Shown: one piece after another, positions 46,859-55,407 of the stretch
Numbering within the stretch: the first letter of the stretch is position 1
How the letters are laid out: each line of letters starts with the position of its first letter
DNA from: Clostridium merdae
Lineage (GTDB): Bacteria > Bacillota > Clostridia > Oscillospirales > Acutalibacteraceae
Assembly (NCBI RefSeq): GCF_900176635.1
Contig: NZ_FXLN01000004.1
Coordinates: 744,001 to 808,000, forward strand
Length of the DNA stretch: 64,000 bases
Direction of reading: 5' to 3'
Made by a program: the position numbers and the translations under genes
The notes under the pieces: generated by a model
The model's database searches: none
The model's input: the letters and a program-made list of their open reading frames with translations, nothing else
Told to the model about the DNA's origin: nothing

Positions 46859-49399
46859 TTAGAATGTATGCGCCGTGCGGTTGATGATGTCGTCCTGCAC
46901 TTCTTTTGCCAGAACAACAAAATGTGCGCTGTACCCTGCCACACGAACAACAAGGTCCCTGTAAGAATCGGGGTCTTTTTGGGCGGCAAGCAGTGTTTCT
47001 TTATCAATAACGTTGAACTGAACGTGCATTCCCTTATGGTCAAAATAGCTTCTGACTACGGCTGCAAAGTTCTTCAGACCGTTATCTCCCGCAACAGCGG
47101 AGGGCAGGAACTTTTGGTTATACAGTGTACCGTTCGAAGCCACAAAGTGGTCGAGCTTGGCAACGGAATTCGCAGCGGCTGTTGGCCCCTTGTTGTCTTT
47201 GCCCGAGCGGGGAGATACACCGTCTGCCAAAGGCTGTTTTGCCAATCTGCCATCGGGCAGGGCAGCAACATCCTTACCGAAGAGCACGTTGGCAGATACG
47301 GGGTAAACACCAGCCTGGAACTGACCACCGCGGGGGTTGCGGTACTTCTCTACTTCAAAGCAGTAAATCTGTGCGCACTTGCGGGCAATCATATCCACGT
47401 TATCATCGTCATTACCAAAGCTGGGGGTAGCATCCAGCATACGACGAAGATGGTCGTATTTGCCGGGGTCACCGGTGGTTTCGGAGAAATCCATGGCAGA
47501 GATCTTCTTTTGAATATCTGCCAGATTAATCGTGCTGGCATTCCCCAAAATCTTTTTCACTGCTTCGTATACCTTAAGCTCTGTATCCTGACTGGCGTTG
47601 CCAGAGGGAGCGGCTGCGCGGGAAGCATTCACTGGGTAGCCAAAGTTCGCATCAAGAGCTTCTTTGAGCTGTTCCATTGTAACGCTTTTTTCTTCGAACA
47701 CATGCTTCTGGATGGCATATACAGAGTCGCCGGTGTCCGCCACACCGAATGCCTGAGGGCCGGTAAAGTTGTAAATCGCTCCGCCCTCCTGCAAGGATTT
47801 GCCGCGGCCGATGCAATCATCTACCAATGCGGAAAGGAACGGCAGAGGGGCTCTCTCACGGTGAGCAATATCAACGCAGTTATCGGCTTCCGCCAAGTAA
47901 TGGACGAAATATTCCATCTGCTTTTTGAACGCTGCAAAGAAGTCGGCTATGCTCTTCCAACCGGTCATTTCGCCGGTAACCGGACCAAGCTGCTTACCGC
48001 CGGCCTTGCCGTTATTGAGTGTAATCTCGAGCACCTTCGCAACGTTAAAGAATGCGGCGTCATGCCAGCCTTCCGTCTTATGCGGGCACTGCGGCTCAAC
48101 ACAGCCAATAATGCAGTAATTTCTGGCGTCGCGCAGGGTAACACCACGGTTTACCAGAGCAGGGATAATGACTTCATCGTTGTACATTGCGGGAACACCC
48201 ATGCCAAGGCGAGCCAGCTCGCAAGCTCTGTACAAGAACTCATCCGGTGCGCCCTGCCATACACGAATGGAGAAGGAAGGAGCAGGCAAACGAACGTGTG
48301 CACAGGCTTCCATTGCCATATAAGAGAGTTCATTCGTGGCGTCGAGTCCCTCTTCGTTCTGGCCGCCAACGCACAGGTTCTGGAAAACCGCGTAGCCGGC
48401 AAAAGCCTGAGCCGAAATCTCATCGCGTGTTTTATTCACATCATTGAGTTTAATCCAGATGCAATCGATTAATTCTTGTGCGTGCTCCGGAGTTATGTCT
48501 TTATCTGCCTGATAGAAAGGATACATGTATTGGTCAAAACGGCCAGGAGAAATGGAGTGACCACTGGACTCGATTTGTAGCATCATCTGCACAAACCAGA
48601 ACGATTGGCAGGCCTCATAGAAATTAGTGGCTCCGTATTCCGGCACACGTTCACAGTTCTTTGCAATTTGCAGAAGCTCTGCCTTTCTATTGGCATTTGC
48701 TTCGGTAGCCGCAAGCTCTCTGGCCTTTTCTGCGTAACGATGGGCAAAACGGATCGCCGCGTTGTACGAGATAATAACGGCCTTATAGAACTGCTCTTTG
48801 CGGACGTACTCCGGGTCAGTGCGGTCAATTTTCTCCATGGCCTCTACTACTTGTGTAATAATGCCGCGGAAACCGATTTGCATAACCTTGCCGTAGTCAA
48901 CGCAAACGTGACCCACACCACCATAAAAATAGTTACCAACCGTAAACACACCGGCTGCAATAGCGGATTTTGCCTCCTGAGACATGTACGAATCTGCCAA
49001 TGCACTTGTAGTTTTGCCCTCCCAATACTGGAATGCTTCGTGAAGCTCAGCGGCAGTCTCTTTCGGAATTTGGAATGGGTCGGCGATACGGCTGCCCATG
49101 GTTTCAAATTCCTTCTCCACCCAATCGAAAGAGAATTCGGGGCAAATTTCAGTAGAGCGGGGATTTTTTGTGATGGCACCTACAATCAGCTCATCATCCC
49201 GAATGGTAATTGGCAGCTGATTAAAAATCTTTTCAACCGCCTTCGCTCTTCTGAGAATAACCGGAAGACCTTCTGTCTCTTTGAAAGACTCGGTGACAAG
49301 CATCGCTCTTTCCGACTCCACATAGGGTGTCGCGTCCAGAATCATTCTTTTCAGCTTCTCTACCCTTTGTGTGGGCTGTGAAAAACCTTTCGCTAACAT
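46859..49399 (-). CDS. Glycyl radical diol dehydratase (1,2-propanediol or glycerol)
   Basis: This 846-residue enzyme is the signature of the microcompartment. The glycyl radical motif RVAGYSAHF places the radical on Gly822, and the thiyl Cys433 lies in GCVEPQCPHKTEGWHD. Residues H164 (GVGHVCVDY), S282, C433, E435 and D447 fall exactly on the numbers known for Clostridium butyricum glycerol dehydratase. In choline lyase the stretch after GCVEP differs (a Thr/Tyr pair instead of WHD). So it is a B12-independent dehydratase making propionaldehyde or 3-hydroxypropionaldehyde. It is about 60 residues longer than the C. butyricum enzyme, as in microcompartment-linked relatives. It starts the operon with AAGGGAGG. 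Confidence 0.93.
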   Translation of the reverse strand: MLAKGFSQPTQRVEKLKRMILDATPYVESERAMLVTESFKETEGLPVILRRAKAVEKIFNQLPITIRDDELIVGAITKNPRSTEICPEFSFDWVEKEFETMGSRIADPFQIPKETAAELHEAFQYWEGKTTSALADSYMSQEAKSAIAAGVFTVGNYFYGGVGHVCVDYGKVMQIGFRGIITQVVEAMEKIDRTDPEYVRKEQFYKAVIISYNAAIRFAHRYAEKARELAATEANANRKAELLQIAKNCERVPEYGATNFYEACQSFWFVQMMLQIESSGHSISPGRFDQYMYPFYQADKDITPEHAQELIDCIWIKLNDVNKTRDEISAQAFAGYAVFQNLCVGGQNEEGLDATNELSYMAMEACAHVRLPAPSFSIRVWQGAPDEFLYRACELARLGMGVPAMYNDEVIIPALVNRGVTLRDARNYCIIGCVEPQCPHKTEGWHDAAFFNVAKVLEITLNNGKAGGKQLGPVTGEMTGWKSIADFFAAFKKQMEYFVHYLAEADNCVDIAHRERAPLPFLSALVDDCIGRGKSLQEGGAIYNFTGPQAFGVADTGDSVYAIQKHVFEEKSVTMEQLKEALDANFGYPVNASRAAAPSGNASQDTELKVYEAVKKILGNASTINLADIQKKISAMDFSETTGDPGKYDHLRRMLDATPSFGNDDDNVDMIARKCAQIYCFEVEKYRNPRGGQFQAGVYPVSANVLFGKDVAALPDGRLAKQPLADGVSPRSGKDNKGPTAAANSVAKLDHFVASNGTLYNQKFLPSAVAGDNGLKNFAAVVRSYFDHKGMHVQFNVIDKETLLAAQKDPDSYRDLVVRVAGYSAHFVVLAKEVQDDIINRTAHTF

Positions 49400-49409
49400 T
49401 TTACAACCT

Positions 49410-49478
49410 CCCTTATAATCGTTGAATCACGCAGAACGTGGATATTGATGCTGTTTTGTTTCGCTCTCATTATAAGGG
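49410..49478. promoter_or_regulatory. Control region of the dehydratase operon with a 10-base inverted repeat
   Basis: Perfect arms CCCTTATAAT (49410-49419) and ATTATAAGGG (49469-49478) are 49 bases apart. On the minus strand the distal arm contains a -10 box TATAAT, and the proximal arm runs into the dehydratase ribosome site AAGGGAGG. Between them lies the small dyad CACG-N5-CGTG. The dyad could bind a regulator, such as the AraC-type response regulator, or form alternative RNA structure. I do not see a good -35 box, as is typical for activator-dependent promoters. The gap 49479-49575 has no gene. Confidence 0.5.
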
Positions 49479-49575
49479 ATATTTCCTTTCGCACACTAAC
49501 ACAATCCAGACATAAAATTGTAAAATACAAACTAAAAACAGAACGCAAACAGAACCATTTTGGTTTTTTTATTGA

Positions 49576-49624
49576 AGAATGCAAAAACAGCAGGCTTCAT
49601 TTTTGCCTGCTGTTTTTGCATTCT
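49576..49624. terminator. Bidirectional terminator upstream of the dehydratase operon
   Basis: Perfect 20-base arms start with AGAATGCAAAAACAG and end in GTTTTTGCATTCT around a 9-base loop. It separates the upstream DJ-1/PduV/PduU operon from the dehydratase operon on the same strand, making them separate transcripts. Confidence 0.9.
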
Positions 49625-49654
49625 TACTATTTACTTTCGCTTGCCTGCCTTCAT

Positions 49655-50236
49655 TTAGAAGCCCGTAACTCCCAATGCTTTTAAAAAAGTGCGTAAAATA
49701 GCCGGGTGAGCCGGCCACGCCGGAGCGGTAATTAAATTGCCATCTCGGTAAGCCTGGTTTGCATCCATAGGAAGATAAACGCCTCCTGCGGCCTCGATCT
49801 CCGGCTCGATTGCAGGGTATGCCGTTAATTGAAGCCCTTTTACTACCTTTGCAGCCGTTAATATCTGTATTCCATGGCAGATGGCGGCAACGGGCTTTCT
49901 CTGCTGAAAAAACGCTTGAACCAGCGAGATGACTTTGGGATTTAACCTAAGGTATTCCGGGCACCTACCACCGGTAAGATACAGACCATCGTATTGAGCC
50001 ACACTGCAAGAATCAAAGCTTGCGTTGAGTAAAAAGCGATGCCCGGGCTTCTCCGTATAGCTTTGGTCGCCCTCAAAATCGTGAATCGCTGTCTTTATGT
50101 ACTCTCCTGCTCTTTTTCCGGGAGTTACTGCATCTGCAATCACTCCAAAGGTCTGTAATGTCTGAAAAGGAACCATAATTTCGTAATCCTCAGTAAAATC
50201 CCCTGTTAGTAATAACACTTTGGTGTTTTTTCCCAA
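49655..50236 (-). CDS. DJ-1/PfpI family protein linked to the microcompartment locus
   Basis: The start is a TTG (50236) behind AAAGGAG; an ATG 14 codons earlier lacks a ribosome site. The 193-residue protein has the DJ-1 fold: TKVLLLTGDFTEDYEIMVPF, the nucleophile Cys in AAICHGIQILTAAKVVKG, and GNLITAPAWPAHPAI near the end. Members act as proteases, deglycases or chaperones. DJ-1 proteins are known near aldehyde-producing loci, where removal of glycation by aldehydes is a possible job (inference). It is the last gene of the small upstream operon. Confidence 0.85.
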   Translation of the reverse strand: MGKNTKVLLLTGDFTEDYEIMVPFQTLQTFGVIADAVTPGKRAGEYIKTAIHDFEGDQSYTEKPGHRFLLNASFDSCSVAQYDGLYLTGGRCPEYLRLNPKVISLVQAFFQQRKPVAAICHGIQILTAAKVVKGLQLTAYPAIEPEIEAAGGVYLPMDANQAYRDGNLITAPAWPAHPAILRTFLKALGVTGF

Positions 50237-50295
50237 GTAAAGCCGCTCCTTTCCGTAAATAACTCCGGTGAATTTCAAACATCCACAGGTAAAAT

Positions 50296-50754
50296 TCAGA
50301 CATTTTCATCGGCGGCCGAGCTTGCATCCAAATAGGTGAGCAGCTCCTCAATACCATCTCCTGTAAATGCACTTACATGAAATACCATTTTACAGCCAGC
50401 CAAGCGCAGCCAAGCCTCTGCACGATCCGGCCTTGCATTTTCCTGGTCAATTTGGGTTACGATTCCAATTACCGGGCGCGTCGCGCCAGCCGCTATATTG
50501 GGGCTAAAAAGAGAATAGTCCTCCGTAGCGCTGAGCATTAATGCAATTACATCCGCTTCGTAAGAGTACAAAATAAGAGCTCTTGCAAGCTCCCGATTTT
50601 CTGCATATTCACCGGGCGTATCAATCACAACATCGTGCCGGTTCACTGCTTGTGTTTTATGGTATTGCAATTTATGGCCTCGCAGTGCTTGTGTCAAAGT
50701 TGTTTTGCCGCATTCTGCTCTGCCAATTAAAATAATTCTTTTCAATGTTAACAC
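50296..50754 (-). CDS. pduV: PduV/EutP-like small GTPase
   Basis: The 152-residue protein has Walker A GRAECGKTTLTQAL at about residues 11-24, DTPGEYAENRELARAL (G3), TQIDQENARPD (a TQID version of the NKxD guanine motif) and VSAFTGDGIEEL (G5). PduV binds the shell outside and has been linked to microcompartment movement. Next to pduU, its known binding partner, in the same operon; the two genes touch without gap. Confidence 0.93.
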   Translation of the reverse strand: MLTLKRIILIGRAECGKTTLTQALRGHKLQYHKTQAVNRHDVVIDTPGEYAENRELARALILYSYEADVIALMLSATEDYSLFSPNIAAGATRPVIGIVTQIDQENARPDRAEAWLRLAGCKMVFHVSAFTGDGIEELLTYLDASSAADENV

Positions 50755-51138
50755 CTATGCCTTTGTCAAATTACACACGGTAAAGCCCATTACCGTTTCG
50801 GTATACTCCAGTACCGATTCCAACGCGACAATAACATCTGCCATTCTACCGGTAACAATCAGCGTTCCGCTAAAACGGTCTATAAAGCCAATTTCGATTG
50901 CTGATTTTTTCATGCAGATATCTGCTGCAATAATTGCTGTTTCGCTCGGGGAAAGGGTAATAATCCCTACCGCCGCATGCACATAATCCACCCTTGGGTC
51001 AAGCCCGAGCTTTTGGTAAATAACGGGGTCAGGGCTGCAAATAACGTGCGCCATCGTGATTTGTTTGCCAGGAACAATCTCCTGCACAATGCGCGTAAGG
51101 CGTTCACCGCCCGGTGTTTTTAGTTCTTCCAGCTTCAC
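50755..51138 (-). CDS. pduU: PduU/EutS-like circularly permuted BMC-H shell protein
   Basis: The start is the GTG at 51138, with GGGGGAG five bases before it; the longer frame covers a terminator. The 127-residue protein has a permuted BMC order: ERLTRIVQEIVPGKQITMAH, then DYVHAAVGIITLSPSETAII, KSAIEIGFIDRFSGTLIVTG and ALESVLEYTETVMGFTVC. In PduU an N-terminal beta barrel caps the pore. It is the first gene of the small operon with pduV and the DJ-1 gene. Confidence 0.92.
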   Translation of the reverse strand: MKLEELKTPGGERLTRIVQEIVPGKQITMAHVICSPDPVIYQKLGLDPRVDYVHAAVGIITLSPSETAIIAADICMKKSAIEIGFIDRFSGTLIVTGRMADVIVALESVLEYTETVMGFTVCNLTKA

Positions 51139-51175
51139 GCCAGCTCCCCCTTGTATGTAAATAAGCAAAAGAAAG

Positions 51176-51204
51176 GGCTGCACATTATATAGAAAGATGC
51201 AGCC
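51176..51204 (-). terminator. Terminator after the small CxxC protein gene
   Basis: Arms GGCTGCA and TGCAGCC with a 15-base loop, followed on the minus strand by CTTTCTTTT. The loop contains TATAAT on the minus strand, so the pduU promoter may start within it. It separates the 80-residue gene from the pduU operon. Confidence 0.65.
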
Positions 51205-51215
51205 TTTTCTGCTTC

Positions 51216-51458
51216 TCAGCGATTTTTTCCGTCCGATTCCGGTTCGTCGTCTGTCTGATAAAAACACTGCGCACATTCTTTGCTCAGCTTTTTCTTCTCG
51301 TCATCTTCTGCCTGCGGGTAATAGCAGCCGGGGCAATCCTCCGCCTGCTCCTTTTTTACCTCTTCGTCTGCCTGCTTATAGAAATTCTTGAGTTCCAAGT
51401 GCTGTAATTCTGCCATTTTCTGTGGGGACGCAGCTTCGTTTTTCTTTTTATCTTCCAT
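51216..51458 (-). CDS. Small acidic protein with two CxxC-type motifs
   Basis: The 80-residue, highly charged protein contains two related motifs, DCPGCYYPQAEDDEKK and ECAQCFYQTDDEPESD, spaced by about 18 residues. Two CxxC pairs could bind one zinc or form disulfides. Overall it looks like a short tandem repeat around each pair. A strong GGGAGGAG site precedes the ATG. No family recognised. The region 51459-51666 upstream has no gene. Confidence 0.6.
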   Translation of the reverse strand: MEDKKKNEAASPQKMAELQHLELKNFYKQADEEVKKEQAEDCPGCYYPQAEDDEKKKLSKECAQCFYQTDDEPESDGKNR

Positions 51459-51666
51459 GAGAACGTCTCCTCCCTCATTGCGGACTTACCGTTACCCTAT
51501 CATAGCATTATTCTGTTGATTTCCGGTAACGAAATTCAGACTAAATTCATGTAAAATCAAGATATTATACACCCTCAAAAGTTGCTTTATTTTATCTTGC
51601 CTTATTTTTGAAGAATAATTATCTGAAAGCATTGGTTTTATTATTTCATGTACGTTACATTGAATA

Positions 51667-51708
51667 AAAAAGGCTGTAAAGAGATTTTATACTCTTTCCA
51701 GCCTTTTT
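51667..51708 (-). terminator. Terminator of the Sel1-repeat gene
   Basis: Arms of about 17 bases (AAAAAGGCTG-AAAGAG against CTCTTT-CAGCCTTTTT, one mismatch) with flanking A and T runs, 11 bases behind the stop codon. Confidence 0.85.
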
Positions 51709-51719
51709 GAATTTACGCC

Positions 51720-54700
51720 TTATTTGTCGCCTTTGAATAGGGAAAGCAAACTGCCCCAAAAGCCTTTTTTGCTCTCTAAGCGTTTCAGTGCCTTTTCGGC
51801 ATCTTGATCATTGCCGAGTTCGATTGCTTTACGATAATATTCCTTCGCTTTTTCCATATCCTTTTGAACACCCAGACCCTTTTCATAGAAAAGGCCGAGC
51901 TGGCAGCAGGATTGATGTTCGCCTAACTCCACAGCTTTACGATACCACTCTGCGGCCTTCACATAATCCTGCTTTACACCGTGTCCATTTTCATATATTT
52001 GACCAATGCTGTACATTGCAGTCTCATCGTTTCGCTCCGCGCCAAGCCCAAACAGGCGCAACGCTTCTGCATAATCCTGTTCTACGCCTTCTCCGCTTTC
52101 ATAGCAGTCTGCCAAATTACCATAAGAAACATCATTTCCTTTTTCTACTGCCCGCTGAAAATAAGAAACTGCCTTTTTGAAGTCAATTTCAACGCCATCA
52201 CCATAGCGATACATACGGCCAAGGCTCACCAAGGCACCCACATGCCCTGCCTGAATGGCTCTTTCAAAAAACTCTTTTGCTTTTTGACTGTCCTTCTGAA
52301 CATCTCTTCCATCTCGATAGCGGAACCCAAGGGTATTTAAAGCTAAACTGTCATTGAGCTCCGCAGCTTTATTGTACCATTCTAAGGCTTTTTCGGTATT
52401 CTTTTCGGTGCCGTAGCCATTTGCGTAGCATACACCCATCCAATACACAGCACGAGGATGATTTTGTTCGGCAGATTTGGAGAACCAGTAAAAAGCTTGG
52501 TCATTGTCTTCCTCTACTCCATTGCCGTAGTAGTAGCAAATCCCTAAATTAGACTGAGCACGAGCATAACCCTGTTCTGCTGAAAGGTGATACAGCTCTA
52601 TCGCCTTAACTCTATCCTTTTCTACACCCACACTGTTTTCATAGCACCAGCCAAGGTCACACTGTGCGATAGCATGTTTTTTATCTGCTGCAATTTGATA
52701 AAGCTCTACTGCCCGCTCCGGATTGCGCTCTACGCCCCAACCATGTTCATAGCAAACACCCAAGAGATGCTGAGCCCGGGTAAAGCCCTGTTCCGCCGAT
52801 TTAGCAAACCAGTAAACAGCTTTTTCATTATCCTCGTCTACAAAAATACCGTGGTAGTAGAAAAAGCCTATATTGCATTGCGCACGAGCATTTCCCTGTT
52901 CGGCAGAAAGGTGGTACAGCTCCATCGCTTTTTCCTTATTTTCCTCAACGCCATCTCCCATCTCATAGCAGAGGCCAAGGTCACACTGCGCATCGGCGTC
53001 ATTTTTGTCGGCTGCAATGCGGTAGTATTCCACTGCCTTTGTCAGATCACTCTCTACACCGTAGCCATATTCATAGCACACACCCAGCATACGCTGAGAG
53101 CGGGAATGGTCAAACTCGGCAGCTTTGCTATATAGCTCAAATGCCTTTGCAGGATCTTTTTCCACCGAATGCCCGTAATAATACAGGTTCGCTAAAGAAT
53201 AGAGTGCAGGCGGGTAATTTTGTTCGGCAGACTGTTCATATAGCTCTTTAGCAGTCTCAATATTTCGCTCTACACCGTAACCATTTTCATAGCATTCACC
53301 CAACAAATTCTGAGCGCGGGGGTAACCTTTTTCTGCCGCAAGGGAGAACAGGCGGTATGCTTCTGCGTTGTCTTCTTCAACGCCAATACCAAGGTAGTAG
53401 CACAAACCTAAATTGCATTGTGCCGGAATATAGCCTTGATTTGCCGAGAGCGTATAATATTCTACCGCCTTCGCTTTATCAACTTCTACATCGTAGCCAT
53501 TTTCGTAGAACTCGCCAAGCAGGCACAGGGCACGGGGGAAGTTTTGCTCTGCCGCTTTATTAAACCAGATAAGTGACTGTTCTTTATCTTCCTCTACACC
53601 AATTCCGTTTAAATAGCAGAACGCCAAATTGCACTGCGCTGGAGCATACCCCTTATCGGCGGATTTGCGATACAATTCAACCGCTTTTGCTTTATCCTCT
53701 TCTACACCATTGCCATACTCGTATAAAACACCAAGTGCGCATTGAGCCTCCATGTACTCGCTTTCAGAGGCAGAAAGATACATCTCTGCCGCGCGAGCTG
53801 GGTCTTTTTCAATGCCATAGCCATTTTCATAGCAGATACCAAGAAAATACTGCGCACGAGGGTAATTACGCTCTGCCGCTTTGGTAAACCAAAGAACCGC
53901 TTCTTCGTTATTCTCTTCCACCCCGGAGCCAATGTAATATAAGTAACCTAAGTTGCACTGTGCGGGGACATACCCCGCATCCGCAGATGCACGGTACAAC
54001 TCAGCGGCCTTTTCTTTGTCCTGTTCAATTCCAAAGCCATTCTCATAGCACAAGCCAAGAAGGCACTGCGCACGAATATTACCATTTTCTACTGCAATTT
54101 TAAACCAGCGTACGGCTTCAACATTATCTTCCTCTACACCGGTTCCGGTATAATATAAGTAGCCCAAATTGCATTGTGCGGGAGAATAGTCTTGCGCTGC
54201 GGAAAGCCGATACAGCTCAATTGCTTTTTCCATATTCTCTTCGGTGCCCCAGCCATTTTCATAGCATTCACCCAAAAGGCACTGTGCCTGCCCATACTCA
54301 TTATCTGACGCTCTTGTTAACCACTCAAATGCTTTGTCTTCGTCAACATCTACATTAATTCCGTTTAAGTAAATCATACCCAAACGTGTTTGCGCAGGAA
54401 GATATTCGTCCTCAGCTGCGACCGCATACAATTCGAGTGCCTTCTCAATATCCTTATCAACGCCATAACCGTTTTCATAGCATTCCGCCAGCAAAAACTG
54501 TGCACGAGGGTACCCTTGCTCTGCGGACTTTTCAAATAATTCCATAGCCTGGTAATTATCCTCTTCCACAGCAATACCATGGTAATAGAAAAAGCCTAGA
54601 TTGCATTGTGCCGGAGCATACTCTAAATCTGCGGAGATTTGGTAAAGCTCCAGTGCTTTTTCTTTATCAATTTCCACCCCAATGCCTACTTCATAGCAAA

Positions 54701-55109
54701 GCGCTAAAGCACATTTTGCAGACGGTAAGCCTTCCTCCGAGGCTTCCGTGTAGAGCTCGAACGCTCTTTTTTCGTCCTTTTCTACGCCAATACCATTCTC
54801 ATAGCAAGCACCCATATAGTAAATGGCAGAAATATCACCTTGCTCAGCAGCCTTCTGGAACCAGTAAAAGGCCTTGTCGCCGTCTTTTTCAGCTCCGCTT
54901 ACCCCTCTATAATAGCATTGTGCAAGCTGCATTTTTGCTTCAATGTCATCCTCTTCTTCCGCTCTTACAATCAGCTCCTGCAACTCTTCCTGCTGTTGCT
55001 TCACGGTTGCAGCCGCACTACGAATTAAATTCGGATCGATAAATACGAATTCATATGGGTCCTTCGGCTCAGTTTCGCTATTATGCTGCTGATTTTTCTC
55101 ATCTTGCAT
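51720..55109 (-). CDS. Giant Sel1-repeat protein
   Basis: The 1129-residue protein consists of a 55-residue N-terminal part (KDPYEFVFIDPNLIRSAAAT) and 29 Sel1-type repeats of 36 residues with pattern A-x-CxLGxCYYxGxGVExDxxKAxELY. The repeats form a right-handed solenoid, which serves protein-protein contact. There is no signal peptide or membrane segment, so it is probably cytoplasmic. The C-terminus KRLESKKGFWGSLLSLFKGDK is a basic amphipathic helix that could bind membranes. It is a single-gene unit; no partner is evident. Its function is unknown. Confidence 0.93.
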   Translation of the reverse strand: MQDEKNQQHNSETEPKDPYEFVFIDPNLIRSAAATVKQQQEELQELIVRAEEEDDIEAKMQLAQCYYRGVSGAEKDGDKAFYWFQKAAEQGDISAIYYMGACYENGIGVEKDEKRAFELYTEASEEGLPSAKCALALCYEVGIGVEIDKEKALELYQISADLEYAPAQCNLGFFYYHGIAVEEDNYQAMELFEKSAEQGYPRAQFLLAECYENGYGVDKDIEKALELYAVAAEDEYLPAQTRLGMIYLNGINVDVDEDKAFEWLTRASDNEYGQAQCLLGECYENGWGTEENMEKAIELYRLSAAQDYSPAQCNLGYLYYTGTGVEEDNVEAVRWFKIAVENGNIRAQCLLGLCYENGFGIEQDKEKAAELYRASADAGYVPAQCNLGYLYYIGSGVEENNEEAVLWFTKAAERNYPRAQYFLGICYENGYGIEKDPARAAEMYLSASESEYMEAQCALGVLYEYGNGVEEDKAKAVELYRKSADKGYAPAQCNLAFCYLNGIGVEEDKEQSLIWFNKAAEQNFPRALCLLGEFYENGYDVEVDKAKAVEYYTLSANQGYIPAQCNLGLCYYLGIGVEEDNAEAYRLFSLAAEKGYPRAQNLLGECYENGYGVERNIETAKELYEQSAEQNYPPALYSLANLYYYGHSVEKDPAKAFELYSKAAEFDHSRSQRMLGVCYEYGYGVESDLTKAVEYYRIAADKNDADAQCDLGLCYEMGDGVEENKEKAMELYHLSAEQGNARAQCNIGFFYYHGIFVDEDNEKAVYWFAKSAEQGFTRAQHLLGVCYEHGWGVERNPERAVELYQIAADKKHAIAQCDLGWCYENSVGVEKDRVKAIELYHLSAEQGYARAQSNLGICYYYGNGVEEDNDQAFYWFSKSAEQNHPRAVYWMGVCYANGYGTEKNTEKALEWYNKAAELNDSLALNTLGFRYRDGRDVQKDSQKAKEFFERAIQAGHVGALVSLGRMYRYGDGVEIDFKKAVSYFQRAVEKGNDVSYGNLADCYESGEGVEQDYAEALRLFGLGAERNDETAMYSIGQIYENGHGVKQDYVKAAEWYRKAVELGEHQSCCQLGLFYEKGLGVQKDMEKAKEYYRKAIELGNDQDAEKALKRLESKKGFWGSLLSLFKGDK

Positions 55110-55347
55110 AAAATAACTCCTTTTCTTTCTGGCTTTATTTTATTTTGAGCGGCAATTCCTCTTGACGAAAAGAGCGACGTTAACCACTCAATATACTTTT
55201 CTTAATAATTAGTATAGCATAATTGTCGTAATTTGTCATCAATGGAGTCATAAATTCACGGCTCAACGAAGCTTTTTACCTTGTTATGAGACTTATTTTT
55301 ATTTCTTTCTTCTAAAATATAAAGCATTGGAATTACGAAAACAATAG

Positions 55348-55376
55348 AAGGCACACGTAATTACAACGTGTGCCTT
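55348..55376. terminator. Hairpin between the Sel1-repeat and phospholipase-like genes
   Basis: Arms AAGGCACACGT and ACGTGTGCCTT (11 bases) around a 7-base loop lie downstream of the phospholipase-like gene. The rest of the gap from 55110 to 55407 contains no gene; it presumably holds the Sel1 gene promoter. Confidence 0.7.
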
Positions 55377-55407
55377 TCTTCTTTGAAGATTAAATACGAA
55401 AAGAATC

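Noticed and set aside
46808..48472. A 554-codon open frame on the plus strand across the dehydratase gene
   Set aside because: It is fully antisense to the glycyl radical dehydratase, whose active-site motifs are all intact. It has no ribosome site and its product has no sensible composition. It is a shadow of codon use.
46859..49399. Choline trimethylamine-lyase (CutC)
   Set aside because: After GCVEP the sequence continues to a WHD motif as in diol dehydratases, and H164/S282/D447 agree with glycerol dehydratase. Choline lyase has a different stretch here and an N-terminal extension.
52587..53135. Plus-strand frames across the Sel1-repeat gene
   Set aside because: They repeat in step with the 36-residue repeats on the other strand and are shadows of the repeat codons.
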